Shown here one piece after another: positions 7,136 through 15,162 of a DNA stretch of 64,000 bases (position 1 is the first letter of the stretch; every line of letters starts with the position of its first letter). The stretch covers positions 24,051 to 88,050 of the forward strand of contig CAUZRQ010000008.1 of the NCBI GenBank assembly GCA_963582065.1, given 5' to 3'. Made by a program: the position numbers and the translations under genes. Below the pieces are notes generated by a model. It searched no databases, had not been told where the DNA came from, and saw nothing but the letters and a program-made list of their open reading frames with translations. Source of the stretch: UBA8437 sp963582065. GTDB taxonomy: Bacteria; Planctomycetota; Planctomycetia; Planctomycetales; Planctomycetaceae.

Positions 7136-9073
7136 ATGACACGTCACATCCGCTGCCTGTGCCTGGCCGCCTCGTTGCTGGCCACGTCGATGATCGGTTG
7201 TGGCGACCGGGCGACGACCGAAACCGCGGTCGACGTGCCCGGAAAACTCTACAAGAGCGAGTCGGGTCAGATCGAGGGCGTCACGCTGAAGGAGCAGTCG
7301 GTCTCGCGGAATGATCTGCAGGCGATCGTCCAGGGCGGTTCGAAGTTGAAGTCGTTGAGCCTGATTCGATGCCGCATTCCGGCCGGATCGCTCGAACTGC
7401 TGACCTCGCTCGAACATCTCGATTACCTCGATCTCCGTGGATCCTCGATCACCGACGCCGATCTCGAACCGGTCGGACGGCTCAAGACTCTCACCGCGCT
7501 GGACCTCTACGACACCCGTATCACCAACGCCGGGGTCGAACACCTCGAGGGACTCACCAACCTCAAGTCCCTGGGCCTCTACAAGACCGACATCTCCGGA
7601 GACGTGCTCAAGCACGTCCGCAAGATGAAGCAACTGGACCTGATCACCGTCACCGAGACCCGGATCGATGACGACGGCCTGCGTCACCTCGAAATCCTGC
7701 CGCAGATCCGTTACCTCGACGTCGCCCAGACCTCGATCACCGGCCGTGGCCTCGAGTACGTCACCGGCATGTCGGGCCTGATCGATCTCAACCTGACCTA
7801 CTGCCGCAACTTCAACGACGACGGCCTGGCCCACGTCTCGGCCTTCCCCAAGCTCGAGGAACTGGTCCTGTTTCGCACGGCGATCACCGACAAGGGACTG
7901 GCCCACATCGCCGGTCTCCGCAACCTGACCTGGCTCGTGCTCCGCAGCACCCGTGCCGGAGACGCCGGCCTGGTCCACCTGGTGAACATGCAGAAGCTCG
8001 AGGTGCTGTTGGCCGAGCTGACCCGGATCACCGACGACGGGCTCGAGCACATCGGGAAGCTCAGGTCTCTGAAGAACCTCGGGCTCAATCACAACGCGAT
8101 CACCGACGCCGCTCTGCCCCGGCTGGCCTCTCTCGAAAACCTCGAGGAACTCTGGCTCGAGAACACACGGATCACCGACGGTGGGCTTGCCGATCTCGAA
8201 AAACTCAAGACGCTCAAGCGGCTGGCGATCGATCGGACCGCCATCACCGACCAGGGCCTGGCGCGTCTCCGAAAGGCGTTGCCCGACTGCGAGATCACCC
8301 GAGATCGCGGGCTGTTGACCGAGGCTCACGTCAAAGCGGACGGCAAACTGTTCCCCGCCCTGGCGGCCATCCAGGCCAAGACCGAGCCACCAGGCGGACG
8401 ACGTCTCTCGGGACTGGACTTCAGCAACCTCGCCATCACCGACCAGTGCCTCGCCCTGGTGGCAACCGACCAGAAGGCGTTCGCCGGCCTGAAGTCGCTG
8501 AACCTCTTCCGCACGTTCGTCACCGACAGAGGTCTCGCGACCGTCACCGGTTTCTCGAACCTCAGGCAGCTCGACCTGACCAACACGCAGGTCACCGAGC
8601 GTGGTGTCGCAAAGCTGGCCAGCCTGACCGAGCTTCGGGAGCTGTCGTTGTGGGACACGCCGGTCAACGACCTGGCCCTGCCGCCGCTGGCCTCGCTCCC
8701 ACACCTGGAAACACTCAACCTGCAGATCACGCCGATCACCGACCGGGGAGCCCGCACCCTGGCCACGTTTCCCGCTCTCAAGCGGCTGAGCCTCGGGGCC
8801 ACCCTGGTCAGCGACGAAGGCGTCAAGGCCCTGGCCTCTCTCGAGAACCTCGAACTGCTCGACCTCCGACGCACATCGGTCACCGACGACGGCCTCGAAT
8901 TCCTCGCCCGGCTCAAGACGCTCAAGGTGCTGCGACTGGCCGACACGCGGACCACTGCAGTCGGTCGACTGAAGCTCGGAAATCAGCTGCCCGGCTGCCG
9001 GATCATGGACTCTCGGACGGCCTCGTCTCCTGGGATGCCTCCTCGTCGGGGGACAGCTCCGGCGCGGCGTTGA
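7136..9073 (+). CDS. Leucine-rich-repeat lipoprotein, 21 repeats in two capped arrays
   Basis: Seen: 645 residues. The N-terminus is a lipoprotein signal, LLATSMIGCGDRA, with the lipidated Cys near residue 22. About thirteen 24-residue repeats of the type LxxLxLxxTxITDxGLxxLxxL follow and end in a cap, ARLRKALPDCEI. A ~40-residue linker separates eight more repeats, which end in GNQLPGCRI. Known: such LRR domains are protein-binding solenoids, numerous in planctomycetes. Inferred: a membrane-anchored periplasmic binding protein built by joining two LRR units. Odd: about 24 residues after the last cap lack repeat character and overlap the end of the convergent symporter gene by 71 bases. No strong ribosome binding site precedes ATG 7136, but the lipobox makes this start convincing. 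Confidence 0.85.
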   Translation: MTRHIRCLCLAASLLATSMIGCGDRATTETAVDVPGKLYKSESGQIEGVTLKEQSVSRNDLQAIVQGGSKLKSLSLIRCRIPAGSLELLTSLEHLDYLDLRGSSITDADLEPVGRLKTLTALDLYDTRITNAGVEHLEGLTNLKSLGLYKTDISGDVLKHVRKMKQLDLITVTETRIDDDGLRHLEILPQIRYLDVAQTSITGRGLEYVTGMSGLIDLNLTYCRNFNDDGLAHVSAFPKLEELVLFRTAITDKGLAHIAGLRNLTWLVLRSTRAGDAGLVHLVNMQKLEVLLAELTRITDDGLEHIGKLRSLKNLGLNHNAITDAALPRLASLENLEELWLENTRITDGGLADLEKLKTLKRLAIDRTAITDQGLARLRKALPDCEITRDRGLLTEAHVKADGKLFPALAAIQAKTEPPGGRRLSGLDFSNLAITDQCLALVATDQKAFAGLKSLNLFRTFVTDRGLATVTGFSNLRQLDLTNTQVTERGVAKLASLTELRELSLWDTPVNDLALPPLASLPHLETLNLQITPITDRGARTLATFPALKRLSLGATLVSDEGVKALASLENLELLDLRRTSVTDDGLEFLARLKTLKVLRLADTRTTAVGRLKLGNQLPGCRIMDSRTASSPGMPPRRGTAPARR

Positions 9074-10742
9074 TCACCGCCCAGAAAGTGCGGTCCTGCT
9101 CGGCTTCGGCCACCAACTTCAGGCCCGGGACCATGCTGAACAGCAGCGAGAAGACCACCGAGCTGACAAATCCGACGATGAAGACCCACATCGAGAACCA
9201 GTCCGAGAACGTCTCGGCGAAGGTGAACCACAGCGTCACCACCGCCCCGGCGAACGTCCCCAGCAGGACACCCGTCGCCGTCGCCCTGCGGACGAACAGC
9301 CCCAGCACGAACACTGCCAGCAACGGTGCCGCAAACGCCCCGACGGTCTTCTTGGCCACCGCGAACACGTCACCCAACTGGCCCACGTAACAGGCCAGCA
9401 CGATCGCGATCGTGCCGATTACGACCACCATCGCCCGGGCCACCAGCATTTCCCCCGCCTCGGTCTTCGGCCGCCAGCCGGGCACCAGCCGGTCACGGAA
9501 GTCGACGATCAGTGCCGTGGTGATCGAGTGGATTCCCGAGTCGACGCTCGACATCGTCGCGGCCATCAACGCCGCCACCAGCAGACCCACCACGCCGGCG
9601 GGGAATTTCAGTCGGACAAACCGTGGCAACGCCTGGTCGTTGAGCCCGAGTTCCACCACGTCGGCGTGGAGTTCCCGGGGGTGAGTCTTGTAGTACTCGG
9701 CAATCGTCTCGTTGCTGCTGCCCGCCCCGGCCTCGGCCAGTCGGCGGCGGACCACTTCCACCTTGGTGTTCGCGGCATTCGAGAACTCGTCGATGGCGAC
9801 GTCCGAGAGCATGTCGGGGTTGTGGTGAAAATAGCTGAACAGCCCCATCCCGATTACCAACAGCCCCGGCATCACGATCAACGAGGCCACCTGCGCGATG
9901 ACGAAGCCGGTCTGAGACGTGCGGGTGTCACGGGCGGAAATGTATCGCTGGACGGCCACCTGGTCGGCACCATAGGCCGAGAGTCCCTCGAGAAAACTGC
10001 CGATCAGGATCGCGAAGGTGCCGAAACGGATGGTCGGGTCCAGCCGAAAATCGAACACCATCCGCTCGCGGCCGCTGAAGTAGGTGTCGACGATCTGCGA
10101 TGCGCCCCCCTCGGTCCCGGAGACCAACAGCCCGGCAGCGAACAGGATGGTGCCCACAAAGACGAAGAACTGGATCACGTCGGTCCACATCACCGCCCGC
10201 AGGCCACCGAACATCGTGTAGATGATCGCCACCACGCCCAGGCCGACGATGACCAGGTACTGGTTCAGGCCCGAGATACCCGAGATGGCAACCGAGGCGG
10301 CAAACGTTGCCGCTGCCATCCAGGCGATCCGCAGCACCACGAACAGGCTGCTGGCCAGGCAGCGGACCGAGACGTGGAATCTCTGTTCGAGGTACTCGTA
10401 GGCGGTGACGCAGTTGAGCTTCGAGTAGACCGGGATGAAGACCCAGATCACCAGCGGTGTGGTCGACAGGAAGGCCACGCTGGCCAGCATGATCCTCAGG
10501 CTGTCGCCGTAGGCTATCGACGGATACATCACGAAGCTGTTGGCCGAAAACAGCGTGGCCATCACGCTCAGGCCGACCGTCATCCGGCCCATCGAACGGC
10601 CCGCAATCAGGAAGTCGTCCCGGCTCGACCGGCGGCTCAAGGCCAGGCCCAGGCCCAGCGACAGCACCAGGTAACCGCCGACGATGACCAGGTCGAGCGT
10701 CCGCAGGGAGCCGCTGAGAGCGTCCAGGGCGTCAGACCACAT
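9003..10742 (-). CDS. Sodium:solute symporter (SSS family)
   Basis: Seen: 579 residues with about thirteen transmembrane segments. Family blocks include DDFLIAGRSMGRMTVGLSVMA-like TM2, MFGGLRAVMWTDVIQFFVF (the SSS signature), YGADQVAVQRYISARD, and MAATMSSVDSGIHSITTALI with the sodium-site Ser residues. ATG 10742 has GGA about 8 bases upstream; a GTG at 10754 is also in frame. The start lies inside the last codons of the upstream aldolase gene, so the two are translationally coupled. Known: SSS proteins import sugars, sialic acids, amino acids or organic anions with sodium. Inferred from the partner: the cargo is the substrate of the aldolase, possibly a sialic acid or 2-keto-3-deoxy acid. The C-terminal tail (~25 residues) is hydrophilic. 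Confidence 0.93.
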   Translation of the reverse strand: MWSDALDALSGSLRTLDLVIVGGYLVLSLGLGLALSRRSSRDDFLIAGRSMGRMTVGLSVMATLFSANSFVMYPSIAYGDSLRIMLASVAFLSTTPLVIWVFIPVYSKLNCVTAYEYLEQRFHVSVRCLASSLFVVLRIAWMAAATFAASVAISGISGLNQYLVIVGLGVVAIIYTMFGGLRAVMWTDVIQFFVFVGTILFAAGLLVSGTEGGASQIVDTYFSGRERMVFDFRLDPTIRFGTFAILIGSFLEGLSAYGADQVAVQRYISARDTRTSQTGFVIAQVASLIVMPGLLVIGMGLFSYFHHNPDMLSDVAIDEFSNAANTKVEVVRRRLAEAGAGSSNETIAEYYKTHPRELHADVVELGLNDQALPRFVRLKFPAGVVGLLVAALMAATMSSVDSGIHSITTALIVDFRDRLVPGWRPKTEAGEMLVARAMVVVIGTIAIVLACYVGQLGDVFAVAKKTVGAFAAPLLAVFVLGLFVRRATATGVLLGTFAGAVVTLWFTFAETFSDWFSMWVFIVGFVSSVVFSLLFSMVPGLKLVAEAEQDRTFWAVINAAPELSPDEEASQETRPSESP

Positions 10743-11676
10743 TGGGAGTTCCACAATCGATCAGCATCTGCCGGGCCTTGTCGCGGAACTGTTCCCGCAC
10801 GTCCCGGGTCGGCGGTCGGCAGCGGCTCGAGGGCAGCCCGACCAGTTCCATGCACAGCTTGTCCAGGTACCCGTCGCCGCTGGTGTAGGTCTCCATTTCG
10901 GCCCACAGCCGGTAGTAGGGCTCGACCACATCCATCAGGCCACGCTGCACCCGCTCGTATTCGCCGGCTTCCAGCAGGCCGAACAACTGCACGCCCCACT
11001 CGGGCCAGTGATTGCAGATGTGCAGTTCGATCGACCGGGCTCCCAGCATGTGACTGGTGACGAACCGCAGCTGGTTGTCGATCACCGCCAGCTTCTGGCC
11101 GAATGTGTCGATGACCCGCTCGAACCCGAAACAGTTGTCCCCCGGACTGCTCCACTTCAACCCGACCATGTTGGGCAGTTTGACCAGGCGTTCGACCATC
11201 CCCTCCGAGACACCCATGCTGGTCCAGTGAGTGTTGTAGACGATCAGCCCCACTTCCGGAGCCGCATCGGACGCGGCCTGGATGTACTCGAAGAAGTCGT
11301 CCTCGGTGTGCGAAAAATAGAACGGCGGCGACACCTGGATGAAGTCGGCCCCCAGGTCCTGTGCGGCGGTGGCCAGTTCGACCGCCTCGACCGTGCTGGT
11401 CGTCTGGGCCCCGACGGTCACCGGGATCCGTCCCGCCGCCGCCTCGACCACCGTCCGGGCCACTTCGATCCGTTCGGCGATCGACATCGTCGAAAAATCG
11501 CCGGCTCCTCCACCCGAGAGAATCAGGCCGGTGCCTTCCTGCAGTCCCCCGGCGATCAGGAACTCGACATGCTGCGCGATCCCCGCAAAGTTGACCTCCA
11601 GGCTGTCGTCATCAAACAGCGTCGGGATCGTGACGTAGCAGCCCTGCAGCCGTGATCTGAGTTGTTGCTGATCCAT
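10732..11676 (-). CDS. Dihydrodipicolinate synthase / N-acetylneuraminate lyase family aldolase
   Basis: Seen: 314 residues. The class I aldolase pattern is complete: GGAGDFSTMSIAERIEV near the N-terminus, VTVGAQTTSTVEAVELA, DFIQVSPPFYF, the catalytic tyrosine in LIVYNTHW (Tyr147) and the Schiff-base lysine in GLKWSS (Lys174), with the usual spacing. Known: the family cleaves or condenses pyruvate with an aldehyde (sialic acid lyase, KDG aldolase, DapA). Inferred: placed with an SSS symporter and far from lysine genes, a catabolic lyase is more likely than DapA. The usual GGxGE motif for pyruvate carboxylate binding is altered here (SGGGAGDFS), so the exact substrate is uncertain. Its 3' end overlaps the symporter start. 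Confidence 0.87.
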   Translation of the reverse strand: MDQQQLRSRLQGCYVTIPTLFDDDSLEVNFAGIAQHVEFLIAGGLQEGTGLILSGGGAGDFSTMSIAERIEVARTVVEAAAGRIPVTVGAQTTSTVEAVELATAAQDLGADFIQVSPPFYFSHTEDDFFEYIQAASDAAPEVGLIVYNTHWTSMGVSEGMVERLVKLPNMVGLKWSSPGDNCFGFERVIDTFGQKLAVIDNQLRFVTSHMLGARSIELHICNHWPEWGVQLFGLLEAGEYERVQRGLMDVVEPYYRLWAEMETYTSGDGYLDKLCMELVGLPSSRCRPPTRDVREQFRDKARQMLIDCGTPNVV

Positions 11677-11933
11677 GAAACATCCGTTTCAACTGAGGAA
11701 GATCCCGTCGTGAATTCTCCCGGTTCCGCCGGGAAACGGCATGATACCAACTCCTCTTCCGGCCTGCGTCCGGCGTCGCCACCCGGACTCGACAAACAGC
11801 CGTGTCCATCTGCAGGCAGCCACGTGATAGAATCACTGGTCGAATACCGATACTATCTATACAGTCTGCGGCGCAATGCCTCCGGAGCACGATGTTCCGG
11901 TCGATTCAATCTTCTGCCAGGAATCAGAACCTC

Positions 11934-13307
11934 ATGTTCAGCATTCTCGGACGATCCCGTGGCCAGGCGACCGGTTTCTGCGACGGCCTGTCGCGTCGAG
12001 ACTTTCTCACCGTCGGCGGCATGGCCTGTGGTGGCCTGTCGCTGGCACAGATGCTGGCCGCCGACAAGCAGTCCGGCACCGGGTCGAACCACCGGGCGAT
12101 CATCAACGTCTACATGCCCGGCGGTCCATCGCACATCGACCTCTGGGACCTGAAGCCCAACGCTCCGAAGGAAATCCGGGGCGATTTCAATCCGATCGAG
12201 ACGAATGTCCCGGGCATCGAGATCTGCGAGTTGTTCCCGCGGATGGCGAAGATGATGGACAAGTTCATCCCGATCCGTTCGATCAGCGACGCCGATGGCC
12301 GACACGACGCCTTCCAGTGCATGACCGGCTGGAAGAAGGGCGACCAGATGCCTCGCGAGGGACGTCCGAACTTCGGCGCCTGGATCGCACACGGCCAGGG
12401 CCGCGTCAACAACTCGGTCCCGCCCAACGTCTCGCTGTGCTACCCGACGGGTCACCGCGAGTGGGGCGAGACCCAGTTCGGCGGGTTCCTGGGCGCCGCC
12501 AACGCGCCCTTCGGACTGGTCGAGAAGGACCCGAACAAGAAGTCGAGCAACATGGTGCTCAAGGGCATCTCGCTCGACCGGCTCGGCAATCGCGAACAAC
12601 TCCGCGTCGCCTTCGACCGGTTCCGTCGCGACTCGGACGCGAAGGGCCTGGTCGAGAGCATGGACGTGTACCACCAGCAGGCCCTGGGCATCCTGACCAC
12701 CACCGCCCTCTCCAACGCCCTGGACCTGTCCGAGGAAGACCCGAAGGTGCTGGCCCGCTACGGCGTCAACAACCCGGCCTACCAGCGGGACGGGGCACCG
12801 AAGATGGTCCGCAACTTCTGTATCGCCCGCCGGCTGGTCGAAGCCGGAGCCCGGGTGGTGTCGATGAACTACAGCCGCTGGGACTGGCACGGCAGCGACG
12901 GGTTGAACTTCCCCCGCAGCCGCCAGGAGTTCCCGTTGCTGGACCAGGGCCTTTCGGCACTGGTCACCGACCTGCACGAGCGGGGTCTCGACCGGGACGT
13001 CTCGGTCGTGGTCTGGGGCGAGTTCGGCCGGACGCCGAAGATCAACAAGCACAACAGCCGCGACCACTGGCCCCGCGCGTCGTGTGCCATGCTGGCCGGC
13101 GGGCACATGCCCGGCGGACAGGTCATCGGATCGACCAACAGCAAGGCCGAGCACCCCGTCGACCGCCCGGTGAAGTTCCAGGAAGTCTTCGCCACGCTCT
13201 ACAAGAACGTCGGCATCGACTCCACCAGCACGCGGTTCTTCGACACCTCGGGCACACCGCAGTACATGGTCGCCCAGGGTATCGAGCCGATGCCCGAGCT
13301 CGCCTAG
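11934..13307 (+). CDS. DUF1501 domain protein, Tat-exported (paralogue 2)
   Basis: Seen: 457 residues from ATG 11934; an in-frame ATG at 11892 would add 14 residues. The N-terminus has FCDGLSRRDFLTVGGMACGG, a textbook twin-arginine signal. DUF1501 blocks follow: YMPGGPSHIDLWDLKPNAP, ICELFPRMAKMMDKF, a central region rich in small motifs, VWGEFGRTPKINKHNSRDHW and AMLAGGHMPGGQVIGSTN. Known: exported alkaline-phosphatase-fold family without firm chemistry. Neighbours: first gene of a three-gene plus-strand run with a DUF6807 gene 16 bases later and an esterase. It is divergent from the aldolase/symporter operon. Context suggests carbohydrate-ester degradation. Confidence 0.92.
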   Translation: MFSILGRSRGQATGFCDGLSRRDFLTVGGMACGGLSLAQMLAADKQSGTGSNHRAIINVYMPGGPSHIDLWDLKPNAPKEIRGDFNPIETNVPGIEICELFPRMAKMMDKFIPIRSISDADGRHDAFQCMTGWKKGDQMPREGRPNFGAWIAHGQGRVNNSVPPNVSLCYPTGHREWGETQFGGFLGAANAPFGLVEKDPNKKSSNMVLKGISLDRLGNREQLRVAFDRFRRDSDAKGLVESMDVYHQQALGILTTTALSNALDLSEEDPKVLARYGVNNPAYQRDGAPKMVRNFCIARRLVEAGARVVSMNYSRWDWHGSDGLNFPRSRQEFPLLDQGLSALVTDLHERGLDRDVSVVVWGEFGRTPKINKHNSRDHWPRASCAMLAGGHMPGGQVIGSTNSKAEHPVDRPVKFQEVFATLYKNVGIDSTSTRFFDTSGTPQYMVAQGIEPMPELA

Positions 13308-13323
13308 TCGTCACCGGGACAGC

Positions 13324-14244
13324 ATGACCAGCTTTGGCGTCCAGGCCGAACAGGTCGACCTGCCCCGCGGGGCGTTCCACAAGCCACCGCGGACGTACGT
13401 GACCTGGGACGGCCGTCCGGTTCTCGGACTCAGCCAGAACGACCACCGGGCCTACCTGTTCCCGGTCTGCACCCCCGCGGGAGTGCCGGTCACCAGCGAA
13501 TCGCCCACCGACCACCCGCACCACAACTCGGTCTGGGTCGGCGCCGATCACGTCACCGCGCTTCTGCCGTTTGCCGAAGACCGCTTCGAAGAGGCCACCT
13601 ACAGCTTCTACATCAACCAGACCTTCCAGGGCCGTGCCGCCGGTCGCATCGTTGCCGGGTCGCTCGAACACCGGTCCCCGGCCGACGATCACCTCGAACT
13701 GGTCCAGTCCATCGACTGGATCGGCCCGGTCGAGTGGGGTGCTCCCGACGGCCGGACGATCGCCCACGAAACACGCACCACCGTCATCCGGCACCTGGTC
13801 GGCGAATCCGACGACCAGTCAGCCTTTCTCATCGACGTCAACTGCGAGTTGACGCCAGCCGAGTGGTCCCTGCGAATCGGACCCACCCGCCACGCCTGGT
13901 TCGGCATCCGCCTGGTCGAACCGCTGCGGCCATCGCTGGGAGGCCAACTGGCCGGCCCCTCCGGATCGCTGAGCCTTGCCGACATCGTGGGACAACCCGG
14001 GCCCTGGGTGCAGGCATCGGCCGAGGTGGTGGCCGGCCACACCGCAGGCGTCGTGGTCGTCCGCGACCCCGAAACCGCCGAGATGCCCTGGAGTCTCCAC
14101 GAGTGGGGGACCATCGACGTCAACCCGCTTGGCACGGTGGCCCGTGACCTCCCCCCCGGCGATACTCTCTTCTGCCGCCTGCGACTGGTTGTCCACGACG
14201 GCTGCTACACTCCCGAACAGATTGACCAACTGGCGAGACTCTGA
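13324..14244 (+). CDS. DUF6807 (PmoA-like) family protein
   Basis: Seen: 306 residues, ATG 13324 with GGGAC just upstream. It contains the hallmark SPTDHPHHNSVWVGAD at about residue 60, followed by beta-rich sequence and ETAEMPWSLHEWGTIDVNP near the C-terminus. No signal peptide is seen, so a cytoplasmic place is likely. Known: this family (sometimes annotated 'methane oxygenase PmoA') is not a methane monooxygenase. It is a beta-sandwich protein frequent in planctomycetes and usually near oxidoreductases and glycan-catabolism genes. Its reaction is not established. It sits between DUF1501 and an esterase, 2 bases before the esterase start, so one operon is likely. Confidence 0.82.
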   Translation: MTSFGVQAEQVDLPRGAFHKPPRTYVTWDGRPVLGLSQNDHRAYLFPVCTPAGVPVTSESPTDHPHHNSVWVGADHVTALLPFAEDRFEEATYSFYINQTFQGRAAGRIVAGSLEHRSPADDHLELVQSIDWIGPVEWGAPDGRTIAHETRTTVIRHLVGESDDQSAFLIDVNCELTPAEWSLRIGPTRHAWFGIRLVEPLRPSLGGQLAGPSGSLSLADIVGQPGPWVQASAEVVAGHTAGVVVVRDPETAEMPWSLHEWGTIDVNPLGTVARDLPPGDTLFCRLRLVVHDGCYTPEQIDQLARL

Positions 14245-14246
14245 CG

Positions 14247-15149
14247 ATGACCCGCACCCTGCCCGCTTTGCTGATGTCGCTGCTGCTGTTCCCGGCCGTC
14301 TCGACTGCCGAACTTCCCAAGCCGACAGCCGTCCTGGACCTGTGGCCCGACGGACCTCCCGACACCAACGGGCTCACCGGACCGGAAAAAGGCACCCGCT
14401 GTGTCGGCAACATCAGCAAACCAACGCTGCTGGTCTACCTGCCCGGTGGCGACCGCAAGCCGACGGCGGCGGTCGTGATCACCCCCGGTGGTGGTTACGG
14501 CGTGGTGTGTGTCGAGCCCGAGGGCTACCCGATCGCCGAACTGCTCATCCAGCGAGGCATCGCGGCCATCATCTGCAAGTACCGTCTACCAAACGGGCAC
14601 CACCTGGTCCCGGCCAACGACGCCCGGCGGGCCATCCGCACCGTGCGGCATAACGCCGCCAAGTGGAACATCGATCCCAAGCGAATCGGCGTCTGGGGCT
14701 TCTCGGCCGGCGGACACCTGGCCAGCACCGTCTCGACCGTCTTCGATTCGGGCAAGCCCGATGCCGAAGACACCGTCGAGCGGCAGCCCAGCCGGCCGAA
14801 CTTCTCGATCCTGTTCTATCCGGTGATCACGATGAAGGACGGAGCCGTCCACAGGGGTTCGCGACGAAACCTGATGGGAGCCGCTCCCAAGGCCTCGCTG
14901 CTGGAACGGTACTCCAACGAGTCCCGGGTCACCAAGCAGACACCCCCGACGTTCCTGCTGCACTGCACCGACGACCGCGCCGTGCCGGTCGAGAACAGCC
15001 TCGGTTACTACCGGCAACTGGTGGCCAAGGGCGTGCCAGCCACGTTGCTGATCTTCGAGTCGGGCAGCCACGGCCCCACCGCGTTCAACAGGAATCCCTC
15101 GTGGCTGGCAGCCTTCGACCGGTGGCTGGCGGCCCGCGGAGCGAAGTGA
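14247..15149 (+). CDS. Exported alpha/beta hydrolase, acetyl esterase / BD-FAE-like
   Basis: Seen: 300 residues, with a signal peptide in the first ~21 (LMSLLLFPAVSTAE). The fold shows AVVITPGGGYGVV as the HGGG-type oxyanion element, DARRAIRTVRHNAAKW, the nucleophile GFSAGGHLAS, LHCTDDRAVPVENS giving the Asp, and ESGSHGPTAFN giving the His. Known: this arrangement is that of acetylxylan and feruloyl-type carbohydrate esterases. Inferred: periplasmic deacetylation of plant- or algal-type polysaccharides. It ends 13 bases before the convergent DUF1501 stop codon. Confidence 0.88.
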   Translation: MTRTLPALLMSLLLFPAVSTAELPKPTAVLDLWPDGPPDTNGLTGPEKGTRCVGNISKPTLLVYLPGGDRKPTAAVVITPGGGYGVVCVEPEGYPIAELLIQRGIAAIICKYRLPNGHHLVPANDARRAIRTVRHNAAKWNIDPKRIGVWGFSAGGHLASTVSTVFDSGKPDAEDTVERQPSRPNFSILFYPVITMKDGAVHRGSRRNLMGAAPKASLLERYSNESRVTKQTPPTFLLHCTDDRAVPVENSLGYYRQLVAKGVPATLLIFESGSHGPTAFNRNPSWLAAFDRWLAARGAK

Positions 15150-15162
15150 ATCGCTTGACGGT

